The notes under the pieces were generated by a model. That model had not been told where the DNA came from. It did no database searches and was given only the letters and a program-made list of their open reading frames with translations. Below, piece by piece: positions 52,976 through 63,245 of a stretch of 64,000 nt of DNA. Source of the stretch: GCA-2746795 sp964643965 (lineage in GTDB: Bacteria; Chloroflexota; Anaerolineae; Promineifilales; Promineifilaceae); assembly GCA_964643965.1 (NCBI GenBank), contig CAZXVH010000001.1:1-64000 (forward strand). The letters run 5' to 3'. The translations under genes and the position numbers were made by a program. The first letter of the stretch is position 1. Each line of letters begins with the position of its first letter.

Positions 52976-54256
52976 ATGTACAAACGTCTTGTTTTATTAA
53001 CTGTTTTGTGGGGGCTGATGCTGGCATTAGCCGCCTGCGGCGCTGAAGAAAAATCGACCATCACCTTCTCCGTTTTTGGGGATCCGGCCGAGTACGCCGC
53101 CTATGAAAGTTTGGTGGCGGCCTTCAGCGAAGCGCATCCGGAAATTAGCGTGGAACTGCAACATGTGCCGGGGCAAAGCGACTATCGGCAGCGCCTGGCC
53201 ACCGCTTTTTCCAGCGGCGAGCCACCGGATGTGATGCTGCTCAATTATCGTCGTTTCGGTGCGTTTGTGGCTGAAGGGGGCTTGACGCCGCTGGGCGATT
53301 ATCTGGCGGCGAGCGACGTGATTAGTGAAGCAGACTTTTACCCCGAAGTCGTCGAATCCTTTTATCTGGACGGTCAGCTCTGGTGCATTCCCCAAAATTT
53401 GTCCAGCCTGGTCGTTTATTACAACAAAGATATGTTCGACGCCGCTGGTCTGGATTACCCGGCGGATGATTGGACGCATGAGGAGTTTTTAGCGGCGGCG
53501 CGGGCATTGACCCAAGATGTGGATGGCGACGGCCGTTTTGATCAATATGGCGTGGGCATCGAACCCAATGTCTTTCGCCTGGCGCCGTTCATCTGGCAGT
53601 TTGGCGGCAAACTGGTAGACAACCTCGACCGACCCACCCGCCTCATGTTAGACAGCCCGGAGGCGCTGGCCGCCTTCCAATGGTTTGTAGATTTGCAGAT
53701 CAAGGAACACGTCGTGCCGGATGTTGTGGCTGAGTCGGCTGAAGAGAGTGAGAGTCGCTTTTTGAACGGCCGTTTAGCCATGTACTTTAACAGCCGCCGC
53801 GGCGTACCCACCTACCGCACCATCACCAGCTTCGACTGGGATGTAGCCCCCCTGCCGCGAGGCGAAGAGGCCGCCGGTATTTTGCACAGCGATGGGTACT
53901 GCCTGGCTCAAAACACCGCCAACAAAGAGGCCGCCTGGACCTTCATTGAGTTCGCCAACTCCATCGCCGGCCAGACCATTGTGGCTCAATCGGGTCGCAC
54001 TGTGCCTTCGCTCATCGCCGTAGCCGAATCCCCCGCTTTTCTCTCGCCTGATTTACCACCGGCCAACGGCCGTGTCTTCCTGGACACCATCCCCTTTATT
54101 CGTCGGGTTCCCATTACCACCACCTGGGTAGGCGTGGAGGAGACGGCCGGGCAGGAGATTGAGCGGGCTTTTTATGGGCAGGTAAGCGTACAGGAAGCAG
54201 CGGAAACGGCCGTTACTTTGGCCCAACCTTACTTCGATAAAGCCAACGCGCCCTAA
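52976..54256 (+). CDS. Extracellular solute-binding lipoprotein
   Basis: 426 residues, family 1 (MalE-like) binding protein. A signal peptide ends in the lipobox LAAC (Cys near 21). ITFSVFGDPAEYAAYESLVAAF at the start of the mature part, LPRGEEAAGILHSDGYCLA and NTANKEAAWTFIEFANSI are family marks. It captures a sugar or oligosaccharide outside the cell and delivers it to the two permeases. A GAGG site precedes the ATG. No ATPase gene is in the cluster, so it must share one encoded elsewhere. Confidence 0.93.
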   Translation: MYKRLVLLTVLWGLMLALAACGAEEKSTITFSVFGDPAEYAAYESLVAAFSEAHPEISVELQHVPGQSDYRQRLATAFSSGEPPDVMLLNYRRFGAFVAEGGLTPLGDYLAASDVISEADFYPEVVESFYLDGQLWCIPQNLSSLVVYYNKDMFDAAGLDYPADDWTHEEFLAAARALTQDVDGDGRFDQYGVGIEPNVFRLAPFIWQFGGKLVDNLDRPTRLMLDSPEALAAFQWFVDLQIKEHVVPDVVAESAEESESRFLNGRLAMYFNSRRGVPTYRTITSFDWDVAPLPRGEEAAGILHSDGYCLAQNTANKEAAWTFIEFANSIAGQTIVAQSGRTVPSLIAVAESPAFLSPDLPPANGRVFLDTIPFIRRVPITTTWVGVEETAGQEIERAFYGQVSVQEAAETAVTLAQPYFDKANAP

Positions 54257-54685
54257 AATTGACTTCCCTGAAATCATAATTACCCTTGCATCTCTTCTTA
54301 GATATGAGAGAATCATAAGCAATAGATTTGCTTACAATGAGTACCGATGAGCATGACTAGATTTGATGAGTTTAGAAAATATGGTATTTACACAGGTGGG
54401 TTTCCATGAAAAATGCTTTCATGTAAGACGCCATAATAAACTTATCAGGTCTCCCTCGATACATCCTGCTGGTTATCCAACGAAGTCGGTTTTAGAAACT
54501 AGGTAAAAATATAGAATTATAAAGGAGGTTCCCTATTTTTAGATTGATTGAAAAGCGTTCTTAGAATGTTCCCCATTAAATCAGCGGTTTTTTCAAAATA
54601 TTGCCAGCTGTGATTAGCAAAAAATGGCTGATCTCGCCTCTCGTTCTTAATCAAAAACCGCACCAGTTAAATTACAGGAGAGATA
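54257..54685. other. Long AT-rich intergenic region
   Basis: 429 bp upstream of the giant subtilase, clearly more AT-rich than the surroundings. Small hairpins (CATGAAA...TTTCATG near 54404-54423) are visible and a Shine-Dalgarno-like AAGGAGG near 54522 has no ORF behind it. I recognise no riboswitch or RNA gene. Confidence 0.5.
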
Positions 54686-57600
54686 ATGAAAACCTTAGGA
54701 AAAGTTTTGACGGTGGTGGCCTTCTTGGCTATCTTTATTCTGTCAACTGTGTATCTTCCTATCCTCGCTTCTCCCGTGGAGCAAGCAGATCCGACAACGG
54801 CCGTTCCCCCTGATCAGGCCGTCGTTGAAATTGAACCCGCCTTAACCGAACGCTTCGTCAATGACGGAGAGTCCGGTTACCTTATTTACTTCCGTGCCGC
54901 CCCCGATTTATCCCCCGCCGACAACATGAGCTGGGAAGAGCGCGGCTGGTTTGTTATGGAAAAACTTCAGGCAGCGGCCGAAGCCTCCCAGGGTGACGTC
55001 CGCGCCTATCTCGATGGTCAGGGCGTTAAATACCAGAGCTTCTGGATTGACAACATCATTGCCGTCGAGAATTCTTCCCGCAGCACCTTGAACGGGCTGC
55101 TCGCATTCAACGAAATCGAGATCATCCGCGCCCCGCGCCTGATGCACGTCATTGAACCTGAAAAAAGCGTGGATAGCGTGAACGCCCCCAACGCCGTCGA
55201 ACCCAATATCGCCCACGTCCTGGCCCCCAACGCCTGGGCCGATGGCTATCGGGGCGAAGGCATGGTGGTAGCCAACATCGATACCGGCGTCCGTTCCACC
55301 CACCAGGCATTGGTGCGTCAATACCGCGGCACAAGCAGCGGCAGCCACAACTACAACTGGTTAGGCGCCGCCGGCGGCAGCCTCACACCCGTCGATGACC
55401 ATGGACACGGCACACACACCATGGGTACTATCGTTGGTGAAGATGCCACCTTGGCGAATCAGATAGGCGTGGCTCCTGGCGCCCAGTGGATTGCTTGTGA
55501 TGGCTGCGAAGGCACAGGCTGCCCCGATGTGGCCCTGCTCACCTGCGCTCAATGGATTGCTGCCCCTTATCCCATCGGCAGTCCCGGTTCGCCCGACCCC
55601 AACATGCGTCCCAATGTGGTTAACAACTCTTGGGGCGACTGTGGTCAGAGCTATGACAATTGGTATGAAGGCTCGATTACCGCCTGGCACGCGGCCGGTG
55701 TTTATCCGGTGTTTTCTAATGGCAACGCCAGCAACTGCGGCTATCCGGCTCCTCCCGGCTTAAACACCGTCGGTAATCCGGCACGCTCCGGTAATGTCAC
55801 CGGGGTTGGCTCTTCCGGTAGAGACAATGGCTTGTACGCCACCCATTCCAACTGGGGTCCTACCGACAATCCGGACACCGTCAATCCGCAGCCCGGCTGG
55901 GCGGATTTGAAGCCTCAAGTCTTAGCCCCCGGCGTGAATATTCGTTCCAGCACACCCGGCAGCGATACCGAATACCAGGGTGGTTGGAGCGGTACGTCTA
56001 TGTCTGCGCCGCACGTCACCGGCTTGGTGGCCTTAATGATGCAGGCTGGCTCCTGTCTGGTTGACGACTACGCCGCGGTAGAAACCATCATCGAGAATAC
56101 GGCCACCCCTATTTACTATAATGATGGCAGCGGCGTCCGCTGGCCCAATTACGCCACCGGTTGGGGTGAAATTAACGTAGAAGCGGCCGTGGAGGCAGCC
56201 TCCACCGCCTGTGGTCCAGACTTTAAAATAGGAGCTGCGCCGGCAGAGCTGGCTGTTTGTGTCCCGGATGACGCTGTTTACAATGTCACCGTAGATCACC
56301 TGAGCGGTTTTAACGGCACAGTTGCTTTCACGGCCGACGTACCGGCCGGCGCCTCTGCTTCTTTTGTGCCATCTTCGGTAGTTACGCCCACCACGCAGAG
56401 CGTCTTAACCATAGACACTGCGGCCGCAGCGCCCGGTTCCTACACGGTAGTTATCACCGGTACCTCTGTGCCCACGCCTACACATTCCACCAGCGTTGGC
56501 CTGGATTTGTATACCGTCAGCCCGGCAGCCACCACGCTCACCACCCCCGCGGACAATGCGGTGGATGTGCCCTTGATGCCTACGTTTAGCTGGACGGCCG
56601 TGGCTCAGGCCGGCAGCTACTACCTGGAAGTAGCCACCGATGCTGCCTTCACCAATGTCGTTTATACGGCCACCGTGGCCGGCGCCAGCCACACCATGAC
56701 TGGCATGAATCTGGATGCGGATACGCTTTACTACTGGCGCGTTAGTGTGACCAACGCCTGTGGTTCGAGCGCCTACTCTCCCGTCTACAGCTTCACCAGC
56801 GTACTGCTGTTGTGCAGTACACCCAACGTGGCCATCCCAGACAACACCACCATTTACGATACGCTGACCAGCGGCCGTCCGGAACCGCTGGCGGATCTCA
56901 ATGTGTCTGTAAAGATTAACCATACCTGGATTGGTGACCTGGATATCGTGCTGACCCATCAGGACACCAGCTCCCAGGCTGAACTGCTGCCCGTGAGCTT
57001 TTCTTGCAGTGGCGACAACATTGACGCCACTTTCGATGACGAAGCGGCCAATCCCATTACCTGCGTTTCTAGCGCTGTGCCCGCTCTCAGCGGTGATGTG
57101 CGGCCCAGTGGCAACCTGGGAGTTTTCGATTACGAAGCGCTGGCCGGCGCCTGGCAGCTCGCTGTGCATGATGGCGCGGGCGGCGATTCAGGGACATTGG
57201 TGGAGTGGTGCCTGGAACCCACATTTGCTGTGGGCGTAGGCGCTGTGGCTGGCACGGTGACGGATGCCAATACGACGGATCCGATAGCAGGCGTCTCTGT
57301 GACATTAGATGACGGCGTCAATACCTACAATGCCCTGACCAATGGCGCCGGTGAATATAGCCGGGCTACGGGCAGTGGTACCTATACGGTAACGGCCGCT
57401 CTCACCAACTATGTCACCGCTCAAGCCACCGGCGTCACTGTCACCGGCGGCGTGACCACCACCCAGGACTTTGCCCTGGACGCCGGCCAACTCACCAGCG
57501 ACGCGGATGACTTTGCCGCCTCTATAGACCTGGCGACCTCTATCACTCTGCCCTGGAACCTCTCCAACACGGGTACAACCACCGCCACCTATGATATTCG

Positions 57601-60600
57601 CATCATAGACAATGGTTACAGCCCTAGCGCCGCACCCCAGGCAGGTGAAGATGTCCTCGTTGTAGCGGTGGATTCTGCTGCTGCTACTGCTATGGAAACA
57701 GCCCTCACTACCCTGGGCTACACCTATCTACGGGTGTCGTCTACCGTATTCCAGGGCATGACAGTACCGGATTTGTTGGCTTACCAGGCTGTGTTCCATA
57801 CCGGAAGCGCCTCTGCGGCTGCCAGCCAAAATCTGATCATGGCCTACCTGGATGCTGGCGGCGCTTTCTACATCTCTGACAATGACTTCGGCTATTTTAA
57901 TGGCACGACCACATTGTATCAGACTTACTTGCAGTCAACTTTCGTCAGTGATAATCCAGGCATTGATATTCTTGAAGGCGAAGACTTTATGACCGGTCTG
58001 ACGATTGATATTTCTGCTGACCCTTGGCCAGACGACTTTACTGTCAACGCTGAAGGGACACGCATACTGCGTTATCAGGCTGGCAATGCGGCTGGTGTGG
58101 CTGTAGACCGCCTCGGCTATAAAGCGGTCTACACCTCCTTTGACTTCGACGATATGGCGACGGCGACTCAGGAATTAGATGTCATGACGGCCGTTACCAA
58201 CTTCTTGATGAACAGTGGCCCGTTCTGGCTCTCGACCGACATTGAGGATGGCGTGTTAGCCATGGGCGCGGATCAGGATATCGTGGTGACGATGGACGCC
58301 AATCAGGTCGCCCTGGCTGGCAAATATTACGCTAACCTGGTAGTGCGCAACAACACTCCCTATGGCGACCTGGTGATTCCGGTGACGATGACAGTGGGCT
58401 GCCCCACCTGTGGTACGCTGGCGGGTGACATCACCGACGCCTTCACCAGCGATCCCTTGGTGGCTGCGATACAAATCACCAATACGAGCAGCTTTGATTA
58501 CACCATCAATGGCAGCAGTTATTCCATTGATCTGCCTCCCGATATCTACTATCTCTCAGTCACGGCCCCTGGCTATTTGTCGGAAACGGCAACGGCCGTT
58601 GTCACCCAAGGCGTGACTACCACCACCGATTTTGACCTGACGCCTGCTTTTGCCGGACTGGTTTACAGCCCGCCGGAAATTGAGGAGTACATGGAAATCG
58701 GCGAGATGGTAACGAACACGGTAACTGTCACCAATACCGGCACCATCGACCTGGACTTCAATGTCAACATTGGCGGCTTTGGCGGCCCTGGTTTGTTGAG
58801 CGTGCAGAAAGTGGCAAGCAATCTGGCTGAGGCTCGCCTTCGGTCGGCTCCTGCCGCCATCACCTCTGCCGACGACTGCGCCGCGTATGAAAATTACGCC
58901 GGTCGGGAACCAGAGGGTTATGCTGAATTCTGCCTTACTGACAAATCCCTGCTCAACGAACTCCCCTCAGCCGATATTCTGGCGCCGACAGATACCGGCT
59001 ATGCCCAAGATATTGGTTACATTTCCGATAACTTTGTCTCCTTTACTCTAAACAACTTCACCGGACAAACCGTTCTCGGAACCAGCACCAATGTCTATTA
59101 CGGCATGGACTTCGATCCCAGCGCCACTACCTTGTACGCCCTGGAAAATGCGACTGCACAGCTGGGTACGATCAACACAGCCAATGGCGCCTTTACGCCG
59201 CTGGTGGCGGCGCCGGCTCCTGGAGGCAGTTGGACGGGTTTATCTATTGATCCCACCGATGGTACGTTCTATGCGTCCACGGCGACTGGTCTCTATACCT
59301 TGAATCCGACGACCGGCGCTTCCACCCTGGTGGGCAACTTTACTGGCCCCACCTTGATGATCGACATCGCGGTTGGCCCAGATGGAATGATGTACGGCCA
59401 TGCCATCGACACAGATGCCATCTATACCATCAACAAAGCCACCGGCGCCAGCACCCTTGTTGGCCCGACCGGATACAATGCAAACTTTGCCCAAGGTATG
59501 GACTTTGACAATGGTGATGGCACACTCTACATCTTCCTCTATCAGGGCAGTGGCGCCAATGTATACGGCACTGTCAACCTGAGCACAGGTGCGGTAACGC
59601 CGCTGGCGACCAGCGCCCCGCAAGGCGAGTTTGAAGGAGCTATCGCCGTACCGGGCAGCGCCGGACCAACCAACTGGGCGTATACGGATAACTTCACCGG
59701 CGCCACTGTTTTGCCTGGTGAAACCGTTACGTTTGATGTGGTCTTCGACGCCACGTCGCTGTTCCAACTCGGCGATTACACGGCCGATTTGAGCTTCAGC
59801 GGCAACTTCAACAACATGGTTCCCACCATGCCGTTGACGATGCACCTCAGTTGCTCCACTTGCGGTATTCTGGAAGGTGACATCACGGACGCTGACACCA
59901 GCGACCCGTTGGTGGCCGACATTAATATCACCGGGCCTGGCGGTTTCGATGTGACCATAACCGATTCCAGCTATCAATTGGCTGTGACTGATGGCGGTTA
60001 CACCATCACCGTTTCGGCCGCTGGTTACTTGAGCCAAACGGCGACGGTAACGGCCGTTACCAATACCACCGTCACCACCGACTTCGCCCTGCGGCCGGCC
60101 GAAGCCAACATCTCCGTAGACCCGCAAGCCTTTGATGTGACACTGGCTCTAGGCAATACGGCGACTTATCCGCTGGACATCATCAATGATGGCGCGGTAG
60201 CTACAGACTTTGAACTGCGCGAGCAGCCGGTAACCGTTCGCGGCCCTCTGGCCGACCTAATCATCGATGGCAGCTTTGAAGCAGGGACACCCAATCCCAA
60301 CTGGACTGAAGCCTCAACTAACTTTGGCACACCGCTGTGTGATGCAGTCAGCTGCGGTACTGGTGGCGGCACTGCCGGCCCCCATACCGGCAATTGGTGG
60401 GTCTGGATGGGTGGTATCGGCGCTCTGGAAGAGGGTTCCGTGGCTCAGGATGTGGTTATTCCGGTAGGTACGGCAGATCTTTCCTTCTACTTCTGGATTG
60501 GCACCACTAGCGGCTCAGCTTCTGATTACTTCAATGTGCAGATCGATGGCACGGAAGTATTCCGCGCTGGCGCCGACGAGCAGGCCAGTTACAGCAGCTA

Positions 60601-61291
60601 TACCCTGGTTAATGTAGATGTGAGCGCTTACGCTGATGGCAACAGCCATGAGATTAAGTTCTACGGATACACGAACAGCGCATCTGCTGTCAACTTCAAT
60701 CTGGACGACGTGGTTTTGGAGTCGACTGAGGGTAGTTTGGATGTGATCTGGCTCTCGACAAACCCCATCACCGGCACGGTAGCCGCCGATTCTGTCTTCA
60801 CCGCGGATGTGATCTTTGATTCCACGGTGTTGACCCAGACGGGCGTCTATAATGCCATCTTGAAAGTATTGACCGATGATCCGGTGAATGGCACGATCAA
60901 CGTACCGATCACACTCACGGTTACGGCCGTTCCTAACTATGGCGTAATACTGGCGCCGGCCACAGACGCCATGTCCGGTGCGCCCGGCGAGGTTGTCACC
61001 TACACGCTCACGTTGACCAACAGTGGCGACGTGGCTGATACCTTCAGCCTGGCAGCTAGTACCAGCACCTTTGCTACCACGCTTTCCACAAGCTCGGTGG
61101 CGTTGGCCGCTGGCGCCAGTACGACGGTGGAAGTGTACGTAACGATTCCCGCTGGTGCAGCCGATGGCGATGATGATATGGTGACGATAACAGCCACATC
61201 GCAAGGCGATCCTGGCGAGTCGGCCGCTTCAACGTTGACGACGACGGTGGAATGGCTGAAGCTCTATATGCCGGTTATCATGAAACAATAA
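54686..61291 (+). CDS. Large secreted subtilisin-like serine peptidase with multiple beta domains
   Basis: 2201 residues. A signal peptide (1-29) and propeptide precede the S8 domain: catalytic Asp199 (ANIDTG), His241 (HGHGTH), oxyanion Asn near 345-347 and Ser438 (GTSMSAPH). Then follow a fibronectin III-like module (611-701), a proprotein-convertase P-domain (706-845), three carboxypeptidase-regulatory-like modules (about 850-932, 1241-1318, 1727-1801), a segment resembling a flavodoxin/glutaminase-like fold (985-1170), a beta-propeller-like part (1438-1660), a MAM-like domain (1855-2013) and a CARDB-like domain (2081-2188). The last residues, LYMPVIMK, resemble the tail of many secreted Chloroflexota proteins. 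It should digest extracellular protein. An AGGAGAG site precedes the ATG. Confidence 0.93.
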   Translation: MKTLGKVLTVVAFLAIFILSTVYLPILASPVEQADPTTAVPPDQAVVEIEPALTERFVNDGESGYLIYFRAAPDLSPADNMSWEERGWFVMEKLQAAAEASQGDVRAYLDGQGVKYQSFWIDNIIAVENSSRSTLNGLLAFNEIEIIRAPRLMHVIEPEKSVDSVNAPNAVEPNIAHVLAPNAWADGYRGEGMVVANIDTGVRSTHQALVRQYRGTSSGSHNYNWLGAAGGSLTPVDDHGHGTHTMGTIVGEDATLANQIGVAPGAQWIACDGCEGTGCPDVALLTCAQWIAAPYPIGSPGSPDPNMRPNVVNNSWGDCGQSYDNWYEGSITAWHAAGVYPVFSNGNASNCGYPAPPGLNTVGNPARSGNVTGVGSSGRDNGLYATHSNWGPTDNPDTVNPQPGWADLKPQVLAPGVNIRSSTPGSDTEYQGGWSGTSMSAPHVTGLVALMMQAGSCLVDDYAAVETIIENTATPIYYNDGSGVRWPNYATGWGEINVEAAVEAASTACGPDFKIGAAPAELAVCVPDDAVYNVTVDHLSGFNGTVAFTADVPAGASASFVPSSVVTPTTQSVLTIDTAAAAPGSYTVVITGTSVPTPTHSTSVGLDLYTVSPAATTLTTPADNAVDVPLMPTFSWTAVAQAGSYYLEVATDAAFTNVVYTATVAGASHTMTGMNLDADTLYYWRVSVTNACGSSAYSPVYSFTSVLLLCSTPNVAIPDNTTIYDTLTSGRPEPLADLNVSVKINHTWIGDLDIVLTHQDTSSQAELLPVSFSCSGDNIDATFDDEAANPITCVSSAVPALSGDVRPSGNLGVFDYEALAGAWQLAVHDGAGGDSGTLVEWCLEPTFAVGVGAVAGTVTDANTTDPIAGVSVTLDDGVNTYNALTNGAGEYSRATGSGTYTVTAALTNYVTAQATGVTVTGGVTTTQDFALDAGQLTSDADDFAASIDLATSITLPWNLSNTGTTTATYDIRIIDNGYSPSAAPQAGEDVLVVAVDSAAATAMETALTTLGYTYLRVSSTVFQGMTVPDLLAYQAVFHTGSASAAASQNLIMAYLDAGGAFYISDNDFGYFNGTTTLYQTYLQSTFVSDNPGIDILEGEDFMTGLTIDISADPWPDDFTVNAEGTRILRYQAGNAAGVAVDRLGYKAVYTSFDFDDMATATQELDVMTAVTNFLMNSGPFWLSTDIEDGVLAMGADQDIVVTMDANQVALAGKYYANLVVRNNTPYGDLVIPVTMTVGCPTCGTLAGDITDAFTSDPLVAAIQITNTSSFDYTINGSSYSIDLPPDIYYLSVTAPGYLSETATAVVTQGVTTTTDFDLTPAFAGLVYSPPEIEEYMEIGEMVTNTVTVTNTGTIDLDFNVNIGGFGGPGLLSVQKVASNLAEARLRSAPAAITSADDCAAYENYAGREPEGYAEFCLTDKSLLNELPSADILAPTDTGYAQDIGYISDNFVSFTLNNFTGQTVLGTSTNVYYGMDFDPSATTLYALENATAQLGTINTANGAFTPLVAAPAPGGSWTGLSIDPTDGTFYASTATGLYTLNPTTGASTLVGNFTGPTLMIDIAVGPDGMMYGHAIDTDAIYTINKATGASTLVGPTGYNANFAQGMDFDNGDGTLYIFLYQGSGANVYGTVNLSTGAVTPLATSAPQGEFEGAIAVPGSAGPTNWAYTDNFTGATVLPGETVTFDVVFDATSLFQLGDYTADLSFSGNFNNMVPTMPLTMHLSCSTCGILEGDITDADTSDPLVADINITGPGGFDVTITDSSYQLAVTDGGYTITVSAAGYLSQTATVTAVTNTTVTTDFALRPAEANISVDPQAFDVTLALGNTATYPLDIINDGAVATDFELREQPVTVRGPLADLIIDGSFEAGTPNPNWTEASTNFGTPLCDAVSCGTGGGTAGPHTGNWWVWMGGIGALEEGSVAQDVVIPVGTADLSFYFWIGTTSGSASDYFNVQIDGTEVFRAGADEQASYSSYTLVNVDVSAYADGNSHEIKFYGYTNSASAVNFNLDDVVLESTEGSLDVIWLSTNPITGTVAADSVFTADVIFDSTVLTQTGVYNAILKVLTDDPVNGTINVPITLTVTAVPNYGVILAPATDAMSGAPGEVVTYTLTLTNSGDVADTFSLAASTSTFATTLSTSSVALAAGASTTVEVYVTIPAGAADGDDDMVTITATSQGDPGESAASTLTTTVEWLKLYMPVIMKQ

Positions 61292-61335
61292 TGGCAAAGC
61301 AGTAACGGCCGTTGTCAATCATGATGACTGAATAA

Positions 61336-61371
61336 AAAAAGCCCCGCCATGTTTCTATGGCGGGGCTTTTT
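61336..61371. terminator. Bidirectional rho-independent terminator
   Basis: AAAAAGCCCCGCCAT and ATGGCGGGGCTTTTT form a perfect 15-bp stem with loop GTTTCT. It lies between the converging subtilase and glnS genes. Confidence 0.95.
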
Positions 61372-61422
61372 GTTTTTAGAAGTTCACCTTCTCCGAGAAA
61401 TTGAACTTTTAAAATGGACGAT

Positions 61423-63102
61423 CTACTTTTGCAGTTTAGACCAGGTATCGCGCAACCCCACCGTCTGGTTAAAGACCAGGCGGTCAGGCGTTGAATCCTG
61501 ATCCACCACATAATAGCCCTGGCGCATAAACTGGTAGCTGTCGTCGATTTTGGCTGCCGTCAGATTGGGTTCCACCATACAGTCGGTGAGTATTTCCAGG
61601 GAATGGGGATTGAGGTTGACGGTAAAATCTTCGCCAGCCGGGGTCTCGTTGGGGTTGGCTGTGGTGAACAGATGATCATAGACGCGCACTTCGGCGGGAA
61701 TGGCGTGTGGGGCGGAAACCCAATGCAGCGTACCTTTCACTTTACGGCCGTCCGGTGGGTTGCCGCCGCGAGAATCAGGATCGTAAGTGCAGTGCAGCGC
61801 CGTAATATTACCAGCCTCATCCTTGATCACTTCGTCACAGGTGACGAGATAGGCGCCCAGCAGTCGCACCTCGCGTCCCGGCGCCAGGCGGAAGAATTTA
61901 CCCGGCGGCTCTTCCATGAAATCTTCTTGCTCGATGTAAATTTCACGGGAAAAGGGTACCACCCGCGTTTCGTTGTTATCTTTATCTTGAGGATGGGTGG
62001 GCACTTCAAATTCCTCAACCATATTTTCCGGATAGTTGGTGACCACGATTTTCAAGGGACGCAGCACGGCCATGGCGCGCGGCGCGTTTTGGTTGAGATC
62101 GTCACGCAGCACATGTTCCAGCATTTCAATATCTACGACGCTGTTGGCTTTGGAGACGCCAATGAGATCGGTGAATTTGCGCATGGTTTGCGGCGTGTAA
62201 CCGCGGCGTCTCATGCCGCGAATGGTGGGCATACGGGGATCGTCCCATCCGTTGACGTGGCCTTCTTCTACCAGGCGGCGCAGTTTGCGCTTGCTCATGA
62301 CGGTGTAGGTGATGTTGAGCCGGGCAAACTCGATCTGCTGCGGGGCGTAGATGCCCAGATTTTCGATGAACCAGTCATAAAGCGGGCGGTGGTCTTCAAA
62401 CTCCAGGGTGCAGATAGAGTGGGTGATGCGTTCGATGGAGTCTGATTGGCCATGCGCCCAATCATACATGGGATAGATGCACCATTCGCTGCCGGTGCGC
62501 GGATGTTCGGCGTGGAGGATGCGATAAAGAACGGGATCGCGGAAGTTGATATTGGGCGAGGCCATGTCAATTTTGGCCCGCAGCACACGAGAACCATCCG
62601 GGAATTCTCCCTTCTTCATGCGTTGGAACAGGTCAAGATTTTCGGCGATGGGGCGATCCCGGTAAGGGCTGTTTTTACCCGGTTCGGTAAGCGTGCCCCG
62701 GTATTCGCGGATTTCGTCGGCGGTCAAGTCATCGACGTAGGCTTTGCCCTCTTGGATGAGCTGGATGGCCCACTTATAAAGCTGCGGGAAGTAGTCGGAA
62801 GCGAAAAACAGCCGATCTTCCCAATCGGCGCCGAGCCATTTGATGTCGTCCATGATGGCGTCGATGAATTCCTGCTCTTCTTTGAGGGGATTGGTGTCAT
62901 CAAAGCGCAGGTTGAATTTGCCGTTGTAGTCTTGGGCAATGCCATAATTGAGCAAGATGGATTTGACGTGACCGATATGCAGATAACCATTTGGTTCTGG
63001 GGGGAAGCGAGTATGAACCCGGCCTTGAAAACGGCCGTTTTCGTTATGCTCATCAATAATATTGCGGATGAAGTTGGAGGGGGTTGTACCTTCGTCACTC
63101 AT
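61423..63102 (-). CDS. glnS: Glutaminyl-tRNA synthetase
   Basis: 559 residues. Class I synthetase: the HIGH-type motif in PPEPNGYLHIGHVKS and the KMSKS-type MSKRK are intact, along with LRFDDTNPLKEEQEF and the GlnRS core YPMYDWAHGQSDSIE. The C-terminal beta-barrel anticodon-binding domain is complete. It charges tRNA-Gln directly. Many bacteria lack GlnRS and use GatCAB transamidation; its presence here suggests acquisition by transfer, which is inference. Confidence 0.96.
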   Translation of the reverse strand: MSDEGTTPSNFIRNIIDEHNENGRFQGRVHTRFPPEPNGYLHIGHVKSILLNYGIAQDYNGKFNLRFDDTNPLKEEQEFIDAIMDDIKWLGADWEDRLFFASDYFPQLYKWAIQLIQEGKAYVDDLTADEIREYRGTLTEPGKNSPYRDRPIAENLDLFQRMKKGEFPDGSRVLRAKIDMASPNINFRDPVLYRILHAEHPRTGSEWCIYPMYDWAHGQSDSIERITHSICTLEFEDHRPLYDWFIENLGIYAPQQIEFARLNITYTVMSKRKLRRLVEEGHVNGWDDPRMPTIRGMRRRGYTPQTMRKFTDLIGVSKANSVVDIEMLEHVLRDDLNQNAPRAMAVLRPLKIVVTNYPENMVEEFEVPTHPQDKDNNETRVVPFSREIYIEQEDFMEEPPGKFFRLAPGREVRLLGAYLVTCDEVIKDEAGNITALHCTYDPDSRGGNPPDGRKVKGTLHWVSAPHAIPAEVRVYDHLFTTANPNETPAGEDFTVNLNPHSLEILTDCMVEPNLTAAKIDDSYQFMRQGYYVVDQDSTPDRLVFNQTVGLRDTWSKLQK

Positions 63103-63211
63103 AGCTGGTTAGCTCCTGCTTCCTGAAAAAATTTGACAAGGGGATAAGTTTAGCGAGTTCACGGGAGGATGCAATGATTCGTATTTTGTTGTCCCTGTCC
63201 CGTTTCGATTG

Positions 63212-63245
63212 ACGGTTTACGGTTTACGATTACGGCTTACGATTT
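63212..63245. repeat. Degenerate heptamer tandem repeat (ACGGTTT)
   Basis: ACGGTTT x2, ACGATT, ACGGCTT, ACGATTT; it overlaps the stop of the small membrane protein gene. Confidence 0.8.

Noticed and set aside
54257..54685. Riboswitch upstream of the subtilase
   Set aside because: I could not match any known aptamer consensus; only small hairpins are visible.
56405..60127. Long antisense frames within the subtilase (254, 295 and 229 codons)
   Set aside because: Low-complexity shadows of Thr/Ala-rich beta repeats on the coding strand.
61603..62445. 280-codon frame antisense to glnS
   Set aside because: Shadow of a well-conserved gene; no recognisable protein pattern.
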